From: Nitriliruptoraceae bacterium
GTDB lineage: Bacteria; Actinomycetota; Nitriliruptoria; Nitriliruptorales; Nitriliruptoraceae
Direction: 5' to 3'
Length of the DNA stretch: 7,899 nt
Assembly (NCBI GenBank): GCA_007120565.1
Contig: SKNK01000226.1
Coordinates: 1-7,899, forward strand
Both the position numbers and the translations under genes were made by a program. This document shows positions 1-4,847 of this stretch, in pieces. Below the pieces are notes generated by a model that was given only the letters and a program-made list of their open reading frames with translations, was not told the origin of the DNA and did not search any database. Position 1 is the stretch's first letter. Every line of letters starts with the position of its first letter.

Positions 1-109
1 GCTCGACCGCGCGAGGCCCCAGCGCCGCGCCCCCTCGCCGGAGGCGGCCGACCCCGCCACACTCGCGGCTCGTGCCGCCCGCGCAGCACGTGCCGGGTCG
101 GGTGCCCGC

Positions 110-997
110 GTGGCGCGTCTACCCGACCACTCCAGCAACGACGAGGTAGCTGAGCCCACCGAGCCCAGGCGTCGTGCCACCGGTCTGCCGCCGGCAGGTG
201 CCGTGCTGGGGATCCTGGCGCTCTCCCTGGGTGGCTTACTTCCCACGACCGAAGCCGCCTTCGCCGCGGCCAACGACAACAGTGGTAACCGGTTCACCAC
301 CGCCCAAGCCACCTTCGAGACCGACGCCGTCATCACCCACGACACGACCGAGTCCTACTGCGCTGAGGTCACCGTGACCACGTCCTGGCCCTCTGAGATC
401 CCCTGGGAGGTCCACCTCGACCTCAGCAGTGCACCCCTCGACGGTACGCCGTCCACCGCGACGGGTGCCGACATCGCGTTCGAGTACCCGCTCCTGACGG
501 CGACCGGGACCGACGACAACGCCACCGTCGCTGCCGGCTCACCGGCAACGTGGACCTTCTGCGCCAACCGCGACGAGGACGAAGGCGCCCCGCCACCACC
601 GAGCATGGTCCTGCCCGAGCACGACGGGAGTCCGGTCGCTGAACCCGACGACAACCCGGGGAACTCGGCGACCTACGCCTTCGACTTCACCTACGGCCAG
701 GACGTCCACCTCGACGGCTACGCGACCGCGGGGCTGGCGGTCGAGCGTGCGGCACCCGGCGGTTCGCCTGGAGAGGTCTCGGTCCGGATCTTCGCGGCAG
801 GGAACCTGATCGCGTCCGGTTCATCGGGCGATGTTCGTGGCGACGGCTGGCAGACCATCACGTTCCCGCTCGGCGACCAGGGCCCCATCGCGGGCACCTT
901 CCCCGCTGGCACGACCTTCACCGTCGAGGTCGAACTCCGGCGGCTCAGGCTGGAACTCGACGGTACGTCGCAGATCCTGCTGCCCCTCGCGCCGTAG
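110..997 (+). CDS. Exported protein with a SipW/TasA-like N-terminal signal; function unknown
   Basis: The 295-residue reading uses a GTG start. A basic stretch (PRRRAT, residues 19-24) is followed by a hydrophobic segment at about 27-45 and then TEAAFAAANDNSGNRF. This resembles the T-x-A-x-F...GNxFxxG junction of SipW-dependent exported proteins (TasA, camelysin and actinobacterial 'alternate signal' proteins). The remainder is rich in Thr, Gly, Asp and beta-type strands, has only two cysteines (C84 and C151, possibly a disulfide) and contains a proline run (161-164), as expected for a secreted or surface protein. No catalytic motif was recognised. The start is doubtful: the GTG has only a weak G-rich sequence before it, and the same frame runs without a stop to the left edge of the window, so the true start may lie upstream. 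The gene converges on the minus-strand TOPRIM gene, with 41 nt between them. Export is fairly sure, the SipW-type assignment is tentative and the function is unknown. Confidence 0.72.
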   Translation: MARLPDHSSNDEVAEPTEPRRRATGLPPAGAVLGILALSLGGLLPTTEAAFAAANDNSGNRFTTAQATFETDAVITHDTTESYCAEVTVTTSWPSEIPWEVHLDLSSAPLDGTPSTATGADIAFEYPLLTATGTDDNATVAAGSPATWTFCANRDEDEGAPPPPSMVLPEHDGSPVAEPDDNPGNSATYAFDFTYGQDVHLDGYATAGLAVERAAPGGSPGEVSVRIFAAGNLIASGSSGDVRGDGWQTITFPLGDQGPIAGTFPAGTTFTVEVELRRLRLELDGTSQILLPLAP

Positions 998-1038
998 GTT
1001 CCCGCGACGTCGGGAGCGCGTGGCAGCGAACGCCGGGG

Positions 1039-2448
1039 TCAGTCAGAGAAGCGCTCGGCGAGCAGGTCGAGCAGGGCGTTCCACCGCTCGAGGTGATCGG
1101 GCAACGCATGCTCCTGTGCCCAGCCGACGAACGCGCTCTTGCCCGACGAGGTCAGGTCCACGTGGGGGATGCCATCGACGGTCCGCTCACCGTTGCTGAC
1201 CCGTCGGCCACGCTCCTGCACGAACCTCCGCAGCAGGCGCACCTCGAACAACGTCTCGGCTTCGACCCCACGCGGGTGACCGTCATAGACATCGGCGTAG
1301 GTCACCACCTCACGACCACGATCGAAGGCGAACCTCGACGTCAGGGTGTCGCGAGCACGACGACCCTGTTCGTCATGGTCGAGCAAGACCACCACCGCAA
1401 CATCGAGTTCGGCCCGGAGAACCACCGCCGACATCGCCGCGCCCATCGCCCCACCGGCCGGTCGGATCTCGATGCCTTCCAGCACCTCGGTTCGACCGAG
1501 GCGTTCTGCGACCAACCGCAGGTAGGCCTCGTCGGTGCCACCCTCGACGATCAGCACCCCGCGCGTGTCGGGTGACACCTGGCCGACACGGTCCAGGACG
1601 TCGGCCAGCCCAGCGTCATGCAACAACCCTCCGAGCAGGGAGGCCTGCGTCTGGTCCCCCGCTGCCGAGCCGAGCACCGTCGTACGACCCGTCGCCTCAC
1701 GGACCAAGCCGACCACCATGGCCTCCGCCACCCGAGGGACCACGAACGGCGAGGTGGTGGTGACCAGGATCGGCGCGTCCACCTCCGCCGCGACCTCGAC
1801 CATCAGACGCGCGAAGATGCCCTGGCCCGCCGGGTGGAGGAAGGCGTCGGGCGATTCGATGACCATCACCGCCGGTGGGTCGTCCTCGGCGGCGAGGTAG
1901 CGGGCGATGGCCAAGGCGATGATCGCTCGGACCTCGGGAACCGGCACCAGCGACCCCAGGTCGTCGCGGACCTCGACCACACCGGAGCTGGCCACCTCGA
2001 CCTCGGCCACCTCGGGGATCACCCGGCGAGCGATGCCGACGATCACCTCCGCCAACGCTTCCCGCTTGGCCGGGTCTTCCAGGTCGATACCGACACCGTC
2101 GAGGAGGTCACGCGGACGGTCGTCGACGCGACACAGCAGCGCTCGTCCCTCCTGCAGGCGGCCTTCGACGTGTCGCTGGCCGTCGCCAGGGTCCCAGCTG
2201 ACCGTGGCACGCCCGGCGCCCCCCACCCACAGCTCGACGCGAGGGCTACCTCCCCGTCCCCGCGGCAGGTCGCGCCCCGGACGGAACCGGATCGTTGGAT
2301 CGAGAGCAGCCGCGACCGCGAAGGCAACGTTGCTGGTGCCGGACCGGTTGAGGCCGACCAGGACGGTCACGTGCCGGCCGAGCGGCACGGCGACCGCCGG
2401 GCCCCATACCGAGCGGACGTCGGTGATCCGGGCCTGGTCGAGATGCAC
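1039..2448 (-). CDS. OLD-family-like protein: degenerate ABC/AAA ATPase domain plus C-terminal TOPRIM nuclease domain
   Basis: This is a 469-residue protein with a GTG start 3 nt after the tyrS stop codon. The N-terminal half has the layout of OLD/RecF-type ATPases, but its motifs are altered. The Walker A position reads GLNRSGTSN (32-40), with Thr in place of the essential Lys. The signature region reads SLVPVPEV (166-173) and lacks the SGG/SDG motif. Walker B reads VMVIESPDAFLHP (194-206) instead of the usual EEPE. The switch His is replaced in TTTSPF (230-235). The C-terminal half is a TOPRIM domain that looks intact: VEGGTDEAYL (301-310, with E302 and D306), a Gly-rich turn (332-337), LLDHDEQGR (355-363, with D357 and D359), and later E396/E398 and K437, which may match the conserved acidic residue and lysine of OLD nucleases. 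OLD proteins are nucleases, some with antiphage roles (GajA of Gabija). No GajB-like helicase lies next to this gene in the window. The family call is fairly sure; the role is unknown. Confidence 0.85.
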   Translation of the reverse strand: MHLDQARITDVRSVWGPAVAVPLGRHVTVLVGLNRSGTSNVAFAVAAALDPTIRFRPGRDLPRGRGGSPRVELWVGGAGRATVSWDPGDGQRHVEGRLQEGRALLCRVDDRPRDLLDGVGIDLEDPAKREALAEVIVGIARRVIPEVAEVEVASSGVVEVRDDLGSLVPVPEVRAIIALAIARYLAAEDDPPAVMVIESPDAFLHPAGQGIFARLMVEVAAEVDAPILVTTTSPFVVPRVAEAMVVGLVREATGRTTVLGSAAGDQTQASLLGGLLHDAGLADVLDRVGQVSPDTRGVLIVEGGTDEAYLRLVAERLGRTEVLEGIEIRPAGGAMGAAMSAVVLRAELDVAVVVLLDHDEQGRRARDTLTSRFAFDRGREVVTYADVYDGHPRGVEAETLFEVRLLRRFVQERGRRVSNGERTVDGIPHVDLTSSGKSAFVGWAQEHALPDHLERWNALLDLLAERFSD

Positions 2449-2451
2449 GGG

Positions 2452-3747
2452 TCAGACGAACCTGGCGAGGAAGTACCGCTTCTTGCCGACGCGTAGCACC
2501 ATCGTCGTCTCACCGACGAGGTCGTCGGCTGTTACCCGCCGCTGAGCGTCGTCGACCACCACGTTGTTCAGTCGCACCGCGCCCTGGTCGACCAGCCGTC
2601 GTGCCTCGCCGTTGCTCTTGGACGCGCCGGCCTCGGTCATCACTTCGAGCAACCCGAGGCCCTCTTCCAGTCGCGTTCGCGGGAGTGCGACCGAGGGAGC
2701 TTCACCGAACGCATCTGACAGCACCGCGTCCGACAGCCCGGCGAAAGCCTGCTCCCCGAACAGCACCGAGGTAGCAGCTTCGGCGGACGCGACGCCGTCG
2801 TCACCGTGGACGATGCGGGTGGCCTCACGGGCGAGGGCACGGTGGGCGACGCGACCGGTCGGATCCGCCTCGTGCGCTTCGGCGATCTGGGCGATCTCGT
2901 CCAACGGCAGGAACGTGAACAGCTTGAGGAAGCGGACCACGTCGGCATCCGGGACGTTCACGAACCACTGGTAGTAGGCGTACGCGGAGGTCTGGTCCGG
3001 ATCGAGCCAGATCGCGGTGCCGTCCGACTTGGAGAACTTGCGGCCGTCCGAACGGGTCACCAACGGCCACACGAGCCCGTGGACCTCGCCCCCGTGGAGG
3101 CGACGGGTCAGATCGACGCCCGCGACGATGTTGCCCCACTGATCGGAGCCTCCGGCCTGCAGGCGGCAACCTTCCCGTTCGTAGAGCACGGCGAAGTCGT
3201 AGGCCTGCAGCAGTTGGTAGCTGAACTCGGTGTAGCTGATGCCCTGTTCGCGCTCGGTCAGACGCTTCTTCACCGAGTCGCGGGCGATCATCTGGTTGAC
3301 CGAGAAGTGCTTGCCGACGTCGCGGAGGAACGCCAACGCCGACAGGTCCTTGATCCAGTCGTGGTTGTCGACCAGCAGCCCGTCACCGTCGTCGAGTTCG
3401 ATGATCCGGTCCAGCTGGGCGCGGATCCCCGCCAGGTTGACCTCCAGGGCGTCATCGTCCAGCAGCTCACGTTCGCTGTCCCGGAACGACGGGTCCCCGA
3501 TCCGTCCGGTTGCACCACCCGCCAGGGCGATCGGTCGGTGACCGAGCCGCTTGAGGTGCGCCATCGCCATGATCCCGACAAGGTGGCCGATGTGCAGCGA
3601 CGGTGCCGTGGGATCGAAGCCGACGTAGTAGCTGACCTGCTCGGTCGCGAAGAGCTCGCGCAACGCGTCGGCGTCGGTGACATCCTGGACGAAGCCGCGG
3701 GCGGCCAGGACGTCCAGGGCGTTGTCGGTGGGTGTGGTATCGCTCAT
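2452..3747 (-). CDS. tyrS: Tyrosine--tRNA ligase (TyrRS)
   Basis: This cytoplasmic class I aminoacyl-tRNA synthetase joins L-tyrosine to tRNA-Tyr with ATP. The 431-residue length and motif order fit the bacterial enzyme. The Rossmann fold carries YVGFDPTAPSLHIGHL, with the HIGH signature at 52-55. The tyrosine-binding helix is YQLLQAYDF (177-185, with Y177, Q181 and D184), followed by GGSDQWGN (199-206). The KMSKS loop appears as KFSKS (237-241). The C-terminal region from about 368 to 430 is an S4 RNA-binding domain (SNGEARRLVDQGAVRLNN). The ATG start agrees with the family's usual N-terminus. No good Shine-Dalgarno sequence precedes it, but a TAGCGT hexamer lies 10 nt upstream, so a near-leaderless transcript is possible. 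The OLD-like gene begins 3 nt after the stop codon, so the two are very probably co-transcribed and translationally linked. All key residues are present. Confidence 0.97.
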   Translation of the reverse strand: MSDTTPTDNALDVLAARGFVQDVTDADALRELFATEQVSYYVGFDPTAPSLHIGHLVGIMAMAHLKRLGHRPIALAGGATGRIGDPSFRDSERELLDDDALEVNLAGIRAQLDRIIELDDGDGLLVDNHDWIKDLSALAFLRDVGKHFSVNQMIARDSVKKRLTEREQGISYTEFSYQLLQAYDFAVLYEREGCRLQAGGSDQWGNIVAGVDLTRRLHGGEVHGLVWPLVTRSDGRKFSKSDGTAIWLDPDQTSAYAYYQWFVNVPDADVVRFLKLFTFLPLDEIAQIAEAHEADPTGRVAHRALAREATRIVHGDDGVASAEAATSVLFGEQAFAGLSDAVLSDAFGEAPSVALPRTRLEEGLGLLEVMTEAGASKSNGEARRLVDQGAVRLNNVVVDDAQRRVTADDLVGETTMVLRVGKKRYFLARFV

Positions 3748-3757
3748 GGTCTCGGAG

Positions 3758-3763
3758 ACGCTA
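3758..3763 (-). promoter_or_regulatory. Possible -10 element (TAGCGT) for tyrS
   Basis: On the minus strand TAGCGT fits the actinobacterial TANNNT -10 pattern and ends 10 nt before the tyrS ATG. Transcription would then begin only a few bases before the start codon, which fits the lack of a clear Shine-Dalgarno sequence. No good -35 hexamer sits at the expected distance; that place is taken by the inverted repeat. This is a weak prediction. Confidence 0.25.
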
Positions 3764-3774
3764 GCGCGACCGGC

Positions 3775-3809
3775 GGGCTGGGCCGCACCCAGGTGCCGCA
3801 GCCCAGCCC
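3775..3809 (-). terminator. Perfect 9-bp inverted repeat upstream of tyrS (terminator-like or leader hairpin)
   Basis: GGGCTGGGC (3775-3783) pairs perfectly with GCCCAGCCC (3801-3809) around a 17-nt loop. The loop can itself fold through CACC/GGTG (3786-3789 with 3792-3795). The element lies between the stop of the GYF_2 gene and the start of tyrS, both on the minus strand, and ends 27 nt before the tyrS ATG. There is no U-tract on the minus strand, so it is not a textbook intrinsic terminator. It could end or slow transcription from upstream, or act in the tyrS leader. No T-box consensus was found near it. The repeat is certain; its function is inferred. Confidence 0.45.
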
Positions 3810-3867
3810 CTGACGCAACGACAGGACACGCGGGGACGGGATGGTTCGGTGGGCGGCGCGGACCCCA

Positions 3868-4086
3868 TCAGCGACGCTGCCAGGTCGGCAACGAGGCGCG
3901 TACGTCCTCCGGCGGGACGAGCGCTGGCACGTCTCGCGCGTGGAGCCAGTCCGGCATGCCGTCGGCCCACACGTAGGTGTCCGGCTCGACCACACCCTCC
4001 AGGATCAGTTCGCGGATGGACTCCAACCCGATCGGGCCGATCTGCCGCTCTCCCTGCAGGTGGTACCAGCGGGCGGGTTCAGGCAC
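3868..4086 (-). CDS. Small single-domain GYF_2 protein
   Basis: This 72-residue protein consists almost entirely of a GYF_2-type domain. With the GTG start the pattern is W7-Y8 near the N-terminus, then QIGPIG (15-20, the G-P step), a helix LESIRELILEG (21-31), then DTYVWADGMPDW (36-47), with W40, G43 and W47 as the typical aromatic core. GYF_2 domains usually sit at the end of bacterial membrane or phospholipid-linked proteins and are thought to bind proline-rich peptides; a stand-alone copy is less common. I prefer the GTG at 4086 over the in-frame TTG at 4095, because GAGG (4096-4099) then lies 9 nt upstream of the GTG, whereas it directly abuts the TTG. The gene is divergent from the small plus-strand genes and upstream of tyrS on the same strand. 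There is no signal peptide or membrane segment. The domain call is strong; the binding partner is unknown. Confidence 0.8.
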   Translation of the reverse strand: MPEPARWYHLQGERQIGPIGLESIRELILEGVVEPDTYVWADGMPDWLHARDVPALVPPEDVRASLPTWQRR

Positions 4087-4126
4087 GGTGAGCAACCTCG
4101 GACAGGGGCGCAGGTGGGCCCTCGGA

Positions 4127-4155
4127 CGGTACCGGGCGTGCGTGGCTCGGTACCG
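4127..4155. promoter_or_regulatory. Pair of CGGTACCG palindromes in a divergent intergenic region (operator or promoter candidate)
   Basis: The 8-bp palindrome CGGTACCG occurs at 4127-4134 and again at 4148-4155, 21 bp from start to start, close to two turns of B-DNA. The region separates the divergent GYF_2 gene (start 4086) from the small gene starting at 4190. On each strand one copy overlaps a TACCGT hexamer that could act as a weak -10 while the other falls near the -35 place, so a two-way regulated promoter is possible. The repeats are seen directly; their binding role is inference. Confidence 0.4.
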
Positions 4156-4176
4156 TTCCGTTCACGCCACCGATCC

Positions 4177-4182
4177 GGAGGG
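4177..4182 (+). promoter_or_regulatory. Strong ribosome binding site (GGAGGG) deciding the start at 4190
   Basis: GGAGGG lies 7 nt before the ATG at 4190. It is the best Shine-Dalgarno match in the window and settles the start of a gene whose open frame extends further upstream to 3977. Confidence 0.75.
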
Positions 4183-4189
4183 ACCTGCG

Positions 4190-4393
4190 ATGGTCAGCTG
4201 TCGATGTGAGGTCCTCAACGGGCTGAGCGGCGACGTCGCCAGCGACTACCTCAAGACCCACCTGCAGCAGCTGCGCGTCGACGGCATGGGCCGCAAGGTG
4301 CACGGCTGTCCGGACAGCGACATCGAGTGGACCGAGGAGCGGGAACCCGGGGGCTACGCCGAGAACGTGCTCGTACTCCGACGGACCCGATGA
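4190..4393 (+). CDS. Small cysteine-containing protein of unknown function (67 aa)
   Basis: The ATG is chosen because of the strong GGAGGG site upstream. The protein begins MVSCRCEV and has a helical middle (YLKTHLQQLRVD, 20-31), then VHGCPDSDIEW (37-47) and a C-terminal strand VLVLRR. C4, C6, H38 and C40 could together bind a metal ion, although that geometry is only suggested by spacing. The run from the helix through CPDSDIEW to the final strand loosely recalls small Imm27-like proteins that end in a conserved W and a leucine-rich strand, but the usual HGGGPP motif is absent, so I do not assign that family. The stop overlaps the Shine-Dalgarno region of the next gene, 10 nt before its ATG, so the two form an operon. 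It is a likely real gene with unknown function. Confidence 0.7.
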   Translation: MVSCRCEVLNGLSGDVASDYLKTHLQQLRVDGMGRKVHGCPDSDIEWTEEREPGGYAENVLVLRRTR

Positions 4394-4403
4394 GGGGAGA
4401 ACC

Positions 4404-4664
4404 ATGGGGTTCTTGAACCCGAAGCAGAAGCAGGACGATCAGTTGCCTGGCTCCGGTCGCTCTATCGACCTCGACACCAAGGTGTGCCCCACCTGCCGGC
4501 GTGAAGCGCTGCCATGGGAGGACCGCTGCGCCGAGTGCGATGTCGCTCCGGTTCCCGCCGACGAGGTCCCCGCGACCGAGGTCTCGTTGCCGCCCGGGCT
4601 CGCTGCTCTGGCGGAGGAGGACGCCGCCGAGGCCGACCCCGCCCCGGACGACGAGGACGACTAG
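4404..4664 (+). CDS. Small zinc-ribbon protein with acidic C-terminal tail
   Basis: This 86-residue protein has one CxxC...CxxC zinc ribbon: C28 and C31 (CPTC), then C42 and C45 (CAEC) after an 11-residue knuckle. The sequence before it is polar. The C-terminal third is almost wholly acidic and alanine/proline-rich (EEDAAEADPAPDDEDD), so it is probably disordered. GGGGAG at 4394-4399 lies 4 nt before the ATG and is part of the preceding gene's tail, which supports translational coupling. The ribbon suggests binding to RNA, DNA or another protein, but no partner domain is present to choose among these. The protein is cytoplasmic, with no signal or membrane segment. The next gene on the strand begins after a 183-nt gap holding a hairpin and a promoter candidate. 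Confidence 0.82.
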   Translation: MGFLNPKQKQDDQLPGSGRSIDLDTKVCPTCRREALPWEDRCAECDVAPVPADEVPATEVSLPPGLAALAEEDAAEADPAPDDEDD

Positions 4665-4670
4665 TTCTGG

Positions 4671-4695
4671 GTGGCTGACGCCGCGCCGGCGCCAC
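4671..4695 (+). terminator. Terminator-like hairpin after the zinc-ribbon gene
   Basis: GTGGC (4671-4675) pairs with GCCAC (4691-4695), and within it GCCG (4680-4683) pairs with CGGC (4687-4690). This gives nine pairs interrupted by a 4-nt bulge. It begins 7 nt after the stop codon. No U-tract follows, so it is a weak terminator candidate typical of GC-rich genomes. Confidence 0.3.
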
Positions 4696-4781
4696 GACGA
4701 GCGCGGTCGGTGAAAGGTTCGACAGGCGAACTTCGGCGGTAACACCCCGCAGACGCGCCGGTGCATCGGAGGTCAGACCTC

Positions 4782-4810
4782 TTGGATGCCAGGCCGCGAG
4801 TGTCTAGGGT
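4782..4810 (+). promoter_or_regulatory. Candidate promoter for the ABC transporter operon
   Basis: TTGGAT (4782-4787) and TAGGGT (4805-4810) are separated by 17 bp. TAGGGT fits the actinobacterial TANNNT -10 pattern and TTGGAT is a partial -35 match. Transcription would begin near 4817, about 30 nt before the lipoprotein ATG. The AAGGG ribosome binding site at 4837-4841 lies inside this leader, which makes the arrangement consistent. Confidence 0.45.
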
Positions 4811-4847
4811 CGGGTCATCCCCCCGAGTCCTCGACCAAGGGTCCTGC

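Noticed and set aside
998..1038. Bidirectional terminator between the convergent genes
   Set aside because: Only a 4-bp CCCG/CGGG stem at 1001-1014 is visible, too weak to annotate.
1039..2448. Complete Gabija or other two-gene defence system
   Set aside because: No UvrD/GajB-like helicase is adjacent; the neighbours are tyrS and an exported protein, and the ATPase motifs are degenerate.
1618..2496. A 292-codon plus-strand frame opposite the OLD-like gene
   Set aside because: His/Asp/Arg-rich shadow translation with no motif; the minus strand carries TOPRIM motifs.
2806..3813. A 335-codon plus-strand frame opposite tyrS
   Set aside because: It is the reverse-complement shadow of a gene with complete TyrRS signatures.
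3748..3867. T-box riboswitch upstream of tyrS
   Set aside because: No sequence resembling the conserved T-box AGGGTGGNACCGCG was found on the minus strand, and the space is short for a full T-box leader.
4079..4405. A 108-codon minus-strand frame across the small-gene region
   Set aside because: It lies over the better supported plus-strand gene at 4190, which has a strong ribosome binding site, and over the intergenic palindromes.
4761..4847. Upstream GTG start for the binding protein, adding 29 residues
   Set aside because: It would bury the lipoprotein signal behind a charged stretch and overlaps the promoter candidate; the ATG at 4848 has a ribosome binding site and a proper signal.
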